From NCBI RefSeq assembly GCF_964656455.1, contig NC_135718.1, positions 144,256,262 to 144,320,261 of the forward strand: 64,000 nucleotides of DNA. Reading direction: 5' to 3'. Below the pieces are notes generated by a model. The model did no database searches. It was given only the letters and a program-made list of their open reading frames with translations, and was not told where the DNA came from. Shown piece by piece: positions 32,095 through 43,737 of this stretch. How positions within the stretch are numbered: the stretch's first letter is position 1; each line of letters begins with the position of its first letter. Source of the DNA: Halichoerus grypus. Taxonomy: Eukaryota > Chordata > Mammalia > Carnivora > Phocidae. A program made the translations under genes and the position numbers.

Positions 32095-32560
32095 CAAGTA
32101 AAGCCAGTCTGGGACTTAAGTGCCTTTATTTTTTTAAGTGGAAGAATTCTTCTCAGCTCTGAAATCAGTGCTCTGGTTGGCAGTTATCGAGCCTCGACAC
32201 CCTACAATCCTTGTCGAAAATCTCCACATATTAAAATTCCAATCACATCGAGCCCAGGGCTCCATCTCCCATCGGGATGCCCCGTCCCCGGAGCCCACAG
32301 CCGGCCCCCACCCAGCTCCATTCCCCCCCCCTTGTTTCAGCTCATGCGCGGCCTGGCGGCCTGGCGTCAGTGATGACTCACTAAGCTGCTGTCTGAGGCA
32401 AATCTGCTGTTTGCTCAGTAATCCCTTCAGGTGGAGAGCAGACATCTGTGAGTGAAATCATTTTTGTGAGGCAGAGGCAAATCTTTCTAGTACCCAGCTG
32501 GGGACTGCAAGCAGATTTGCCTGTGGTCTCCGTGGCTTAGAGGTCAGATTTTTTCCCCCT
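32095..32560. promoter_or_regulatory. Candidate cis-regulatory element (no gene)
   Basis: This block contains CpGs spaced through 32180-32370 (CGAGCCTCGAC, CATCGGGATGCCCCGTCCCCGG, GCGCGGCCTGGCGGCCTGGCGTCA). An AP-1 type site TGACTCA (32375-32381) follows in GTCAGTGATGACTCACTAAGC. No repeat family overlaps it. Two ORFs of 103-105 codons on opposite strands are mirror frames of the GC-rich part. Regulatory role is inferred from composition only. Confidence 0.3.
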
Positions 32561-34110
32561 CCAAACGTGGCGGCTTACACGCTATTTGCTGACTGAAGGC
32601 CCTAAGGTACCCCTGCCTTGCTCGGTCCACCTGACGCCCTCACCAAGGACAGGTGCAAACTTAAGTGGTGGTTCTTGATATTTTTTTAAAGGCTGGTCGT
32701 TTCCTCCAGCGTTCTCACTCACTCTGTTGTCTGCTAATGCATTGCAATACAGAGATTTCCGTGGAGCTTTACTTCCCGTAATTTGTATTAGCAAACCAGA
32801 AGCACGGGGAGCATGCTTTCTAAAACCAGCTACTATGTCCCCTCTGGAGGTTTTGACAGTCTCCTCCCTTGTAGGAATCACTACCTTGTTGCAGTTTGTG
32901 GTGCCTACGTGTGGGTGTGCACGCGTGCTGGGTGACCGGGGACACCATCCCACTCTGGAATAGGCCAAGGGACTTTGTGCCATCGTGGGGCAGATCAGAA
33001 CCAAGTGACTCCGATGTCCCTCCAGACGGAGGACACATACCTCAAGCCCTGAGTAGAATAGGACAGACCAGCACACTGTGTCCTCAGACACGGAGGGACT
33101 CCCAGGTGCAAGGGCAGTGGGGAAGCCCGTGCAGTGCCCTTCTTTCTTCTATGTCATTTTGCATCTCTTCAATCTATTTTTAAATTCAGTTGGGCTTAGA
33201 AAACTCCCTCCTGCTGACCTCTTTAGGGAAGGTCAGCTTGTCCATTCTATTTGCTTCATTATCCTTCCTTGAGAGCAAAGTGAAAGGCAGGATTTTTTTC
33301 TCAGAGTAACCCACCTACACAAACCCTCTTTAATGGAGTGTGGTTTTGAATGGCGTCTTTTTAAAACAAACTACTTTGCAGCAAATAGAAGTCTTTCCTG
33401 TTTCCTATATTGATCAAAGGGCTGTAACTTAACAGCTTTTGGAGTTCAACTTCTTTACCTCTACATTTGATGCTCAAGTATTCATTTTTAACCTGATGAT
33501 TTCCCCATGATCAGCCCGCTTCCCCAGGAGTCCTTCCTTATTTTCCAGAGACGGTCCTGTTTCCTAAAGTGGTGTATACACTCCATGAATATGCCCAGTT
33601 CCCATTAGTGGGCAACAAGGAAGAACCCAGAAGAGTAGCCAGAGATGAGCCCCAGGAGCAGAGCTGGACCAGGAAACAGGTGTGAGCCTTGGTGGAGGAT
33701 GGAAATCATAGCTTAGATTCAATGGGGCAAGTTCAAGGTCATAGGCTGACAGCGAGTCCTGATGGCCTGGATTAGAGGGAGACTGGGCACAAATCTGGAA
33801 GAAGGGGTTTAACACCATCCTGAAAAACAAGGGCATGTCTTCTAATCTTGTAAACTTCAGGGGATTTTATTATCAGGGAAGAATTCCAGCCAAGTCACCG
33901 AGGCAACACTCTAATTGGGCCTTTGACCCCTCAAGGCTGTGTAGCGTGTCCAGGTAAGGGGCTGTTGGTCAGCGTCATAGGCTACTGTCACAAAGTTAGG
34001 GGCACCTCTGGAGTTGTTCCCCTCTAGAGGAAAAGGCTGACCTCTAGTCCTCCCTGTTGCTCTTACACTTTTCTTCCCTCTCAGTCTTAGAGGATCTCCC
34101 ACTGCTCTTT
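32561..34110. other. Unassigned noncoding sequence
   Basis: Unique-looking. The minus ORF 32582-33091 (169 codons) overlaps ORFs in three other frames and shows no domain. 33540-33840 holds another ORF-rich unique patch. Confidence 0.4.
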
Positions 34111-34735
34111 TTAGTCATGAAAAAACATTTATTGAGGGCCAGTGATGTATACTGTTTGGGCACTGAGAACAAGATAGAAGTTTTCATTCTGTTCACTGTT
34201 CCAAAAGAGGCAGTAATAGGATTGATGGAAAGATGCCAAAATCTGAGTTCTCTCCTTCATGTAAGGGATGCAATGCACTGCATACAGAGCTGGTGGGACT
34301 CAAGCCAGAGGGGCAGTATTCCTGGGCTTTGGGCCCTGGGAGGACCCCCAGCAGCTGATGATCCCTGTATGAACAGATTAGACTGAAAGGTGCTAGGAAG
34401 TGGTCTTTTTGCCACTCTCCTGAGGGTTTTTTGTCCTCCAGGACCCACCCAACTGTGCTGGAGGCTGTAACTGATGCCTGTCTGTCAATCAGAAACAGGT
34501 GACAGAGAACCACCTCAGCCATTTGGGAGAACTTGCTGCAGGCTGAGGGGATCAAAGTCCGGTTCCTCAGGGCCCATTCTCCAGGCAGGTCATCCCCCTC
34601 ACAGATGAGGCTTTAGACCTGCCTGAAGTTAACAAAGGCAGCAGAGGGACAAATAAAATGTGAGGTGGTGGCAAAGGCTACTATAACGTCAAGCAGGGTA
34701 AGGGGATCATGAGTTAGCGATTGGTGGCTATTCGG
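34111..34735. other. Mostly unassigned, possible L2/other old repeat at the start
   Basis: AAACATTTATTGAGGGCCAG, ACTGTTTGGGCACTGAGAACAAGATAGA (34124-34177) resembles a common old mammalian repeat ('TTTATTGAGCACCTACTATGTGCCAGGCACT...GGGGATACA'). The rest is unassigned. Confidence 0.4.
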
Positions 34736-35000
34736 GGGTAATCTGGGAAGAATTCTCTGAGGAAGTGACATTTAAGCAGAGACTAAAAAAGTGAGAGAGT
34801 GAAATAAGCAAAAGGTTGGGGGAAGAGAATTCTAGGTAGAAGAAAGCATATGTGCAAAGGCCCGGAGGCAGGAACTAGCTTGGTGGGGTGGAAGGGCTGG
34901 AAGTGAGCGAAGGGAGAGTGCTGGGAGGTAAGCTCACAGGAGTGGATAGAGGCCAGATCACAAGATGCCTCAGGGCTGTGGTAAGGAATTGTTCTTTTTC
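34736..35000. repeat. Ancient mammalian repeat, family not assigned
   Basis: GAATTCTCTGAGGAAGTGACATTTAAGCAGAG, GAATTCTAGGTAGAAGAAAGCATATGTGCAAAGGCCCGGAGGC. The same order of motifs recurs at 49.98-50.32 kb, so this is an interspersed family rather than a gene. Confidence 0.6.
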
Positions 35001-35364
35001 CTTCCTTAGCAGCCGGGCATTCACAGAAGTGAGAGAAATATGTAAGAGCCACTTTTGTCTCTTGTCCAGGGGGGCAGAGGCTAGGGCCGTGTATGTAACG
35101 ACCAGCGTGCCCTCAAACAGGGAAACCCAATGGAGTCACCCCTTGCCGGGCCTGGCTATTAACCAGCTGGACAGATGATAGGCTTTAGCTGCTCAGGGTG
35201 TTTATGGAAATCCCTAGAACCTGACCTTGTGTAATTAAACCCCTGGTCTTTGCTCGAGAGGTAAAGGGTGGGGGTTTTGTTTGTTCAACCCAGGGATGTT
35301 AGATTTTCCACCGGGCCCACCTTTTTTTAACATGTTATGCCACTGTGTGTGATACTTATGACAA
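35001..35364. other. Unassigned noncoding sequence
   Basis: Unique-looking. Nothing further seen. Confidence 0.35.
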
Positions 35365-35377
35365 GACTCACACTCTT

Positions 35378-35790
35378 TTTTTTAAATTTTTTAATTAACA
35401 TATAATGTATTATTTGTTTCAGGAGTACAGGTCTGTGATTCATCAGTCTTACACAATTCACAGCGCTCACCATAGCACATACCCTCCCCAATGTCCATCA
35501 CCCAGCCACCTCATCCCTCCCACCCCCCACCACTCCAGCAACCCTCAGTTTGTTTCCTGAGATTAAAGTCTCTTATAGTTTGTCTCCCTCTCTGCTTTCA
35601 TCTTGTTTCATTTTTCCCTCCCTTCCCCTATGATCCTCTGTCTTGTTTCTCAAAATCCTCGTATCAGTGAGGTCATATGATACTTATCTTTCTCTGACTG
35701 ACTTATTTCACTTAGCATAATACCCTCCAGTTCCATCCACGTTGTTGCAAATGGCAAGATTTCATTTTTTTGATGGCTGCATAATATTCC

Positions 35791-35827
<37 letters not shown>

Positions 35828-35840
35828 ATATATGTATATA

Positions 35841-35874
<34 letters not shown>

Positions 35875-36817
35875 CCACATCTTCTCTATCCATTCGTCTG
35901 TTGATGGACATCTAGGCTCTTTCCATAGTTTGGCTATTGTGGACATTGCTGCTATAAACATTGGGGTGCACGTGCCCCTTTGGATCACTACATTTATATC
36001 TTTGGGGCAAATACCCAGGAGTGCAATTGCTGGGTCATAGGGTAGCTCTATTTTCAACTTTTTGAGGAACCTCCATAGTGTTTTCCAGAGTGGCTGCACC
36101 AGCTTGCATTCCCACCAACAGTGTAGGAGGGTTCCCCTTTCTCCATATCTCCGCCAACACCTGTCGTTTCCTGACTTGTTAATTTTAGCCATTCTGACTG
36201 GTGTGAGGTGGTATCTCATTGAGGTTTTGATTTGGATTTCCCTGATGCCAAGTGATGTTGAGCACTTTTTCATATGTCTGTTGGCCATTTGGATGTATTC
36301 TTTGCAGAAGTGTCTGTTTATATCTTCTGCCCATTTCTTGATTGGATTATTTGTTCTTTGGTGTTGAGTTTGGTAAGTTCTTTATAGATTTTGGATACTA
36401 GCCCTTTATCTGATATGTCATTTGCAAATATCTTTTCCCATTCTGTCGGTTGTCTTTTGGTTTTGTTGACTGTTTCTTTTGCTGTGCAAAAGCTTTTTAT
36501 CTTGATGAAGTCCCAATAGTTCATTTTTGCCCTTGCTTCCCTTGCTTTTGGTGATGTTTCTAGGAAGAATTTGCTGCAGCTGAGGTCGAAGAGGTTGCTG
36601 CCTGTGTTCTCCTCAAGGATTTTGGTGGATTCCTGTCTCACATTTAGTTTTTTCATCCATTTTGAGTCTATTTTTGTGTGTGATGTAAGAAAATGGTCTT
36701 GTTTCATTCTTCTGCATGTGGCTGTCCGATTTTCCCAACACCATTTGTTGAAGAGACTGGTTTTTTTCCATTGGACATTCTTTCCTGCTTTGTTGAAGAT
36801 TAGTTGGCCATAGAATT
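35378..36817 (-). mobile_element. 5'-truncated carnivore L1 (ORF2 C-terminus and 3'UTR)
   Basis: On + it opens with a T run and TTAATTAACATATAATGTATTATTTG (3'UTR). Then comes antisense ORF2. The minus frames read MARHL-like [30 protein letters not shown] and [14 protein letters not shown] (35650-36288), and upstream LNVRQESTKILEENTGSNLF with KMNYWDFIKIKSFC (36318-36817). These are the ORF2 C-terminal region. A frame break near 36300 and the expanded microsatellite disable it. GACTCACACTCTT (35365-35377) and GACACACACTCTT (36818-36830) form the target duplication, so the 1.44-kb insert is complete as inserted. Confidence 0.93.
35795..35873 (+). repeat. (TG)n(TA)n microsatellite inside L1 ORF2
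   Basis: About 80 bp of TG then TA repeats replaces the short TGTATATATATACCACATC found in the homologous L1 copy at 51960-51980. On the minus frame it encodes runs of Ile-Tyr and His-Thr. Confidence 0.97.
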
Positions 36818-36830
36818 GACACACACTCTT

Positions 36831-39102
36831 AAGCTAAATTATTTAAAATTTATATACCATCCTCTCATGCCTAAAGGATTTAATGGTGGTATGAAAGTTT
36901 GAGGAGCAGAATCATTTTTAGGCGAAGTCATGGGTATATCTTAGACAAAAGCTACTCTGCAAGATTTGAAGAACAAGAACAGAATAAAGCTTTCAGAGAT
37001 CAACTTGAGATGACAGTACAAGATTGCTGGAATGTTCTACAAGTTCAGTAAGGCATTTTGTGGGGGCAGCATCAGCCTTGTAAAGTTTTACAAACCTGAA
37101 TTTGCCAACAGGCTGCTCTTGCAAAACCTACAAAATCTCAGGAAGTACTACTGGCTGAGGATTGTCACGTGACGACCCCTATATGGTTTCAGGGATCACT
37201 CGGGGTTGCAATTCATTCAGCCACTTCTGAACACATTTATTTGTGGGATAAATAAATGGCAGTGGCATCATAGAACCATACACCCTAGAGTCATCGAATC
37301 CCAACTGCTTCTCTGTGAAGTCAATTCCCTCTACAACCCTTTTCTCAGAATTTGAAGAAGATCTGCTTGAATACTGACAGGCTGCTAACTTTCTTCATTA
37401 AGCAACCAATTTCCTTGTTGATAGCTTTAGTCCAGCGTCCCCAAATGTGCTTTACAGAGTACTTGCTTCAGGAGATAGTAACAGATGAGTCATGAAAACT
37501 GAATTAACAAATAAGATTGAGTTTGATTCTGTGGTCAATTAAGTTTGGGAAATATTCTTCTTGGAGAAATTTTAAGCATATTAACATGAATACATTAAAG
37601 CATTTGAGGAGTCCAGCCTTGAAGAAGCCTGTTTATTTAGTCTAACCCAGAGCTTCCTAAATATACCCCCATGGTGCCTGCTAATAACATCCAATGGATG
37701 AGTAGTCTGTGGGGAAATCATCTGGGGAGAAGCTGTCTTAATGGTTAGAAATTCTTTCATTTGTTGAATAGAAATCAGCCTCCCTGTAACTGTCAGCCAC
37801 TGTTTTCAATTCTTCCCTCAGGAGTTATGATGAATAAATCCAATCCTTTCTCCAAAGGCCAGCCCTCTGGCTAGAAGAAGCTGCCATGTTCTTCAAAGGT
37901 CTGCTCTTGACCAGAAAACAAAAATTAAGACAATACCCAGCTTTGGTCACTTAAACGGTACCTTATATCTCTGGCTCCTGCAGGTGCAGTGGCCAGACCT
38001 GGACACAGTTCCCCACATGTGCTTTTACAAATGCAAAATATGGACCATTTCCCCTTGAGCTGGATGCCACGAATCCAGAAAGAGGGCTGGTGCAGTTTGC
38101 ATCAGCTTTGAGTACAGGTCATGTGAGTTGTTGCTTCAGTTTAAGGTATTGGTCGCCTCCTAAAAGCCTCCAGGCCTGTTCTCCTTGACCCCATTCTCTC
38201 TCCATCAACTGGGTAGAAGAGCAGACTGCTTTCTTGTCTTGTCCTCTCTCAAGCTTCACCAACCAACAAGGCCTCTTCATTCCCAGTGGTCCCTCTTTGT
38301 GTTCTAGAACCATTTCAGACCCTGGATGGAGAGATACCTACCGACTAGAGACCCAGGACTGTGTAGAACAGTGTTACTCAGCCCAGTGGCCAACCTCACT
38401 TGTCCTCTAGGGACCATGCCTCTGGCTCTTGCTTTCTTCTTTGAGACCACAATCCAAGCCACTGAGTCACTGCCTAATTTCTTCCAAGATCTTGTTCTTC
38501 TGGAAAAGGAATTCCACCTTTACTAGTTACCCTTGGATACTCGGCTCCCAACTCTGAAGAACGAGCTGGTATTTCCACGTGAGTGCAGACTCTCCTGACA
38601 CTCCCCGCAACCTGCCTCCTGGCACAGACACCTCCCGTCATGGTTAGACACCTCTTAGACACCTCTCATGCTGGCCACAAGTCTATTTCAACTGTTGCCT
38701 ATCTCCTTGAAGGAATCCTGCTCTCTCTCTCTCTCTCTGACCCTGGGGGCTTCTGTCAGGAATGACGAAGCCGCAGCACACCAGCTCCCCCTCCCCAACT
38801 CCTGTACCCATGGCAAATATTGGTAATCAATGTCAGCACTCTTTCCAACTCAGCCTGGACACCGCCTCAGAAACATTCTCAACACCATAATCCACGTACT
38901 CTCAGTCTGTTTCTTGGATTTGGAAACCTGTTTGTCATCCTGAGCTGTATAATTTGCTTGCCCCCAAATGGGCCTACTCTTGCCTTCTTTGTTGCTTTGA
39001 ATATAAATTGTTAAAAAGTTAGTAATTTCATAATCTCTAGCTTCATTGGGACCTTATGCATCCTGATAGTGTCCTCTCAGGTCTATGCCTGTCTTTTGTG
39101 TC
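36831..39102. other. Unassigned noncoding sequence
   Basis: About 2.3 kb of unique-looking DNA with ORFs no longer than 66 codons and no family match. A short (CT)n run lies at 38721-38739. Confidence 0.4.
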
Positions 39103-39352
39103 GGTAATAGTTAAGAACAAAGCTCTGGGGTCAGACTGTCTAGGTTCAAATCCGGATTTCGGAAACCTACCAGTTGTGTGACCTTGGCCAGTTTACGGAA
39201 CCATGTGAACCTTGATTTTCTCATCTGTGAAATGGAAATCACAGCTGTACCTAACAAATACAGTCCTCTGAGGACTGAGTGAGAAAATATTTGTAAAGCG
39301 TTTTGCATGCTTCCTGGCATACATTAAGAATTCAATAAATGTCAACTAAGTA
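39103..39352 (+). mobile_element. MIR SINE, near full length
   Basis: TAATAGTTAAGAACAAAGCTCTGGGGTCAGACTG, CTAGGTTCAAATCCGGATTTC, TTGTGTGACCTTGGCCAGTTTAC and TTCTCATCTGTGAAATGG. It then runs to CTGGCATACATTAAGAATTCAATAAATG. Forward MIR from tRNA-like head to LINE-like tail. Confidence 0.93.
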
Positions 39353-40204
39353 AACCACACACAAATTACCTGTCCCAGCCCCGCTGAAATCATCACCGGG
39401 ATTGTTTGGGATTACATTATTAGAATTATCTAAATTATTCTGGAAACTATAATCTTCTATTAACCATGCTCCCCTTTAGAATTTTGGACCACAGTATTTT
39501 ACCTGTCTTGTCTGTGAGGGTCTGACTTCTGCTTTCATGCCAGATGATTCCCAGCATTCCCTCCCTCGGTTCATGAACTCTAAGGTGACCGCACCAGGTT
39601 CTATGGTATTATCTGCCATGTCAGCAACCAGTTGGCCATGCTTGAGTCCAAATAGCAATTCCTCTTTTGACTCCCTTTGCCTTCTCAGTGAGCCCACCCT
39701 AAAAGGAAGAGTATAATTCCCTCAAGCAGATCTGTGCAACATATGTGTAATACAAACCAAATGTTAGGACCAGACCCAGCAACTCTGGAGCCCGAATATC
39801 AAATAGAAGCAGGACTCGGGGCACTTTCTCTAGAGCACAGGAGCCAAGTCCTCCACATGGAGTCAGTTTAGACTGAGCTAATGGCAAGCGCTAGAAAACG
39901 GCATTATCCAAGGCTGGCTGCATCCAATCTTTCCCTAGGTTGTTTTCAGAGATCTCAGCACTTCCAATCAAGGGGTCATATCTAGTGCACTCACTGAGTA
40001 CACATGAAAAGGATCACATTCCCAAGACGAGGCTGGGAGAAGGCGTTAGCCAGCAGTTGTGAAAGAGACTAGCAGGCCCACACAGCTGGGAGCACATATT
40101 ACCAAAGTCTTCATAATGCCACTTGCCCCCTCACCCCCACCCCCGCCAGGAGCCTGGTTGGCTGGCTTTCCCCCTCCCTCTTTCCCTCCTTCTCTTCCTT
40201 CCTG
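39353..40204. other. Unassigned noncoding sequence
   Basis: Unique-looking. ORFs 60-75 codons on the minus strand without family. Confidence 0.4.
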
Positions 40205-40557
40205 CCACGATCAACGTCCCCCACTAGAGTGATACATTTCTTACAGTTGATGAACCTACATGGACACATCAGGACAACCCAGACTGTAAAACTGTGATTT
40301 ACGTTAGGGTTCACTCTTGGTGTTGTACATTCTGTGGATTTGGACAAGTGTGTAATGACATGTATCCACCATTATAGTATCATACAGAGTATTTTCACTG
40401 CCCTAAAAGAATCTCTCTACCATGCCTATTCATCCCTCAGTCCCTGCTAACTTGTGGCAACCACTGATCATTTGATTGTTTCCATAGTTTTACTTTTTCC
40501 AGAATGTCATACAGTTGGAATCATTTAGTATGTAGCCATTTCAAATTAGCTTCTTTT

Positions 40558-40730
40558 TAAAAAAAAAAGATTTATTTGTTTGAGAGAGAGAACAGGAGCA
40601 GAAGGGGCAGAGCAAAAGGGAGAGAGAATCCCAAGCAGACTTCCGTGGCTCAATCTCACAACCCTGAGATCATGACCTGAGCTAAAACCAAGAATCAGAC
40701 GCTGAATCGACCGTGCCACCCAGGTGCCCC
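40558..40730 (-). mobile_element. Can-SINE inserted in the old L1 (first)
   Basis: AAAGATTTATTTGTTTG, then GGCTCAATCTCACAACCCTG and CCACCCAGGTGCCCC. AAATTAGCTTCTTTT (40543-40557) and AAATTAGGTTCTTTT (40733-40747) flank it. Confidence 0.92.
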
Positions 40731-40793
40731 TGAAATTAGGTTCTTTTGCTTAGTAATATGTATTTAAGTTTCCTTCATGTCTCTTCAAGGCTT

Positions 40794-40973
40794 TTTTTTT
40801 TTTTTTAAGATTTTATTTATTTATTTTAGAGAGAGAGAATGAGAGAGAGCACACGAGAGGGGGGAGGGTCAGAGGGAGAAGCAAGCTCCCTGTGTGGGGA
40901 CTCGATCCAGGGACGCCAGGATCATGACCTGAGCTGAAGGCAGTCGCTTAACCAACTGAGCCACCCAGGTGCC
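40794..40973 (-). mobile_element. Can-SINE inserted in the old L1 (second)
   Basis: A T run, then AAGATTTTATTTATTTATTTTAG, GGGGACTCGATCCAGGGACGC, CTGAGCCACCCAGGTGCCC. CTCTTCAAGGCTT is repeated exactly at 40781-40793 and 40974-40986. Part of the body between the GA tract and CTCCCTG is missing, which makes the copy short. Confidence 0.94.
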
Positions 40974-41300
40974 CTCTTCAAGGCTTGATAGTTCATTTCT
41001 TTTTAGCACTGGATCATATTCCATTGCCTGGATATATACCGTTTATTATCCATTTACCTACTGAAGAACATGCTGGTTGCTCCCAAGTTTTGGCAGTTAT
41101 GAATAAAGCTGCTATAAATGTCTGTGTGAAGATTTCTGTATGGACATATGTTTTCAACTCCTTTGGGTGAATGCCAAGGAGCACAACTTCTGGGTTGTAT
41201 GGCAAGGATATGTTTAGTTCTCTAAGTACCCGCCAAACTATCTTCCAAGGTGGCTGTACCATTTTGCATTCCCACCAGCACTGAGTGAAAGTCCTCACCT

Positions 41301-41555
41301 TAAAACAATCTATAAAATAAAATAATACACAACCACTTAAAAGAATGATGTAGATCTATGGACACTGATGTGGAAAGATATCACTGTTCTATTGTTAAAA
41401 GGAAACCATGAGTTTCACAACAGTATTTATAATATGACCCCATTTTCAGAAAATTTTGGATAACTATACATCACCCTGTATCGTGCAATGCTTATTCTGT
41501 AAGAGAGGTGGGTTTCCTGGACATATGTGCATTCTACTTAGTGTATTGCTCTGTT
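41301..41555. other. Unassigned AT-rich spacer between two L1 pieces
   Basis: CACAACCACTTAAAAGAATGATG and GGATAACTATACATCACCC. No family confirmed. Confidence 0.35.
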
Positions 41556-41892
41556 GTTTAAATTTTTTTTTTTATTTTATTATGTTATGTTAGTCACCAT
41601 ACAATACATCATTAGTTTTTGATGTAGTGATCCACGATCCATTGTTTTCGTATAACACCCAGTGCTCCATGCAGTACGTGCCCTCCTTAATACCCATCAC
41701 CGGGCTAACCAATCTCCCCTCCCCCCTCCCCTCTAAAACCCTGTTTGTTTCTCAGGTCCATAGTCTCTCATGGTTCATCTCTCCCTCCAATTCCCCCCCC
41801 CCATTTTTCCCTTCCTTCTCCTAATGTCCTCCATGTTATTCCTTATGTTCCACAAATAAGTGAAACCATATGATAATTGACTTTCTCTGCTT
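41556..41892 (-). mobile_element. Carnivore L1 3'UTR plus short ORF2 end, 5'-truncated
   Basis: T-rich run, TTAGTCACCATACAATACATCATTAG, CCAGTGCTCCATGCAGTACGTG, then CTAATGTCCTCCATGTTATTCC and ACAAATAAGTGAAACCATATGATAATTGACTTTCTC. So a 3'UTR of this L1 subfamily joins directly to ORF2 here. Compare with 51.36-51.61 kb. Confidence 0.9.
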
Positions 41893-42039
41893 GTGTTAAC
41901 TTTTATATGCATGTATTACCTTTATGACAAAAAAATCCAACACATCTCAAACTCTACCAAGATATGGTACGCGATCATTTTATTGAATGAATAAATGGAG
42001 AAGATATGGTTCCCTGAAAAGTAGGCATGTTGAGTTATT

Positions 42040-42560
42040 GCATCAGAGTGTTTGGCTGAAAGCAACAAAGACCCACCTTAAGAAACAGAAATTTATTGGG
42101 AGGAAACTGAAAGAAAATTTGAGCAACCTGGCCTCGGAGGGAAAAACTAGAACTAGATCAGTTGCTGGACTCCTGGTAAAGAAACCCACAGAGTCCTGTG
42201 GTGGTCACCAGCAGGAACTAAGGGATGCAACCATGGGATGACTCAGCTGCAACAGCTTTCAGGTCCCTGGGTCCCCATCAGGATTCGTATTCCCAGGACG
42301 GGGGATCTGGTTGGCTGGGATTGGACGGGTCCGCCTGTGTAAGCATGGGTGGATGAGACGGCCTCTGATGCGCGGCCCCCACTGGAACTTCATGCAACAG
42401 GAGGGGCGTTCCTCTGAGGAAAGAATGCTGCCGATTGCCACGAGGCCAGAGAGGATGTTGAGAAGCGAAAACAGGTTTCTGCTGGAATTATTTCTGTGAG
42501 CAGTGACACGAGCGTTCTCTTGCCAACTGTGACCCATAGGACATATTTCTGAGAAAAAAA
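42040..42560 (-). repeat. Ancient interspersed repeat, family not assigned
   Basis: TTTGGCTGAAAGCAACAAAGACCCACCTTAAGAAACAGAAATTTATTGGG is the reverse counterpart of the end of the 14.3-15.08 kb element. The 84-, 62- and 92-codon ORFs here (both strands) are by-products. Confidence 0.5.
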
Positions 42561-43737
42561 AACGAAGAGGGACTCATAACTCTGCCTGTGTCACAATAAC
42601 AACTGATGTTAATCGTTAGTTGCTGCTAGACCTCTCAGGGCTGACAACTTAGACATCTCTCTTTAGGTGATACTCGACCTCCTGCCATCCGTAAGGCCTC
42701 TGGGATTTACCTTCCCCTGCCGGGCTGTCTTACTGCCCACCTAACCCAGGTCAGAACATCACTTTCTCTCTGCTAGTTAGTTCTTTGCTAGATTTGGAGA
42801 GAAACTAAAAAAGAGAGAGAAAGATGTGACAGAGAGGAGGGGAGAAGAGAGAGAGAAATTCGTTGGTAACTAAAATCTTTTCCTCTCACCCTCATCAGTA
42901 ACCACCAGTAAATGAGCTGAGGGGAGACAAGTACGAAGACAGATGTGGTCTCATCATGAACTCAGAAACAGATAGTCTCACTCCAAACCGGCCAGTTTTG
43001 CTTGCAGAAGGTCATATGGATCAATACTCGGGGCTAGGACCTATTTCCTGAGATTTGCAGTTTCAGGAAGTCTCTTCCCTTCTGTACAGGCACAAGAGCA
43101 CCTGGTTTGGCTCTCAGTTTACTAGGGAAACGGTCTTGCTTCACATTATATTAAGTTGGAAGCGGAAACTCTCCTCTTCAGAGATGAGCGTCCAATTTCC
43201 ACCATCGGAGTCTTGACTCACCTTCCGGGCCACCATTCGTGTGCAGGCAAGGCTTATTTTGCATCACTGTTCTCTTTGAAAGGGTCTGTGTTGACCACAG
43301 ACCACGTACTCTCTTTCAATCTCCTGTGTGACCACTGCAAGTATTAGTGAGGTCATCCCGTCAGGGGAAGCTGAGTGAGTTCACTTGGAGCTGGTTTTCT
43401 CTTGTGTCCAGGTCTAAACGGATTAGCTCAGAACTCTGGGTGTTTTACATGTACTGGGGGCCGTCACCGTTGCGTGACAAGCAGCCACAACTGAGCGTGG
43501 ACTGTGGGGCAGACTCGGTCGTGTGCCAGTGAACTGCCTTTGTGAAGCTAAAAACAAAGCCCTGATCTGTAGCGTTGCCAGTTTCCGTGGTGTAAATGCT
43601 CCCACCATGGCCAAGGTCAAGCTACCAAAGTTGGGAAGACTTGAGGATAAGACCTGGGAAGAGAAGCATGGTTCTCTCAATCCAGTAACGGCTGCCCCAG
43701 CACACCTGTAGGCTTTACAGACGCCATCTTCTTCGGC
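42561..43737. other. Unassigned noncoding sequence
   Basis: Unique-looking. Includes a purine-rich stretch (GAAAAAGAGAGAGAAAGATG...GAGAGAGAAATTC) at about 42807-42860. ORFs of 60-85 codons around 43156-43711 lack domains. Confidence 0.4.

Larger units (their letters stand above)
40205..41300 (-). mobile_element. Old L1 (L1M-type) 3' end split by two Can-SINEs
   Basis: CAACGTCCCCCACTAGAGTGATACATTTC, GGTTCACTCTTGGTGTTGTACATTC, ATGTATCCACCATTATAGTATCATACAGAG, then beyond the SINEs GCTTGATAGTTCATTTC, CTGCTATAAATGTCTGTGTGAAG and GGTGGCTGTACCATTTTGCATTCCCACCAGCA. The minus ORF 41014-41298 encodes an L1 ORF2 C-terminal piece (WWECKMVQPPWKIVWRVLRE). Diverged and inactive. Confidence 0.92.

Noticed and set aside
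32582..33091. 169-codon minus ORF
   Set aside because: Shares its DNA with ORFs in three other frames, no recognisable domain, no splice support; chance in GC-moderate DNA is the simpler reading.
35792..36040. + strand ORF with Val-Cys and Tyr-Ile repeats
   Set aside because: It is the antisense of L1 ORF2 plus the microsatellite, not a protein.
38721..38739. (CT)n run as a promoter GAGA-type element
   Set aside because: Too short and isolated, with no other promoter feature nearby.
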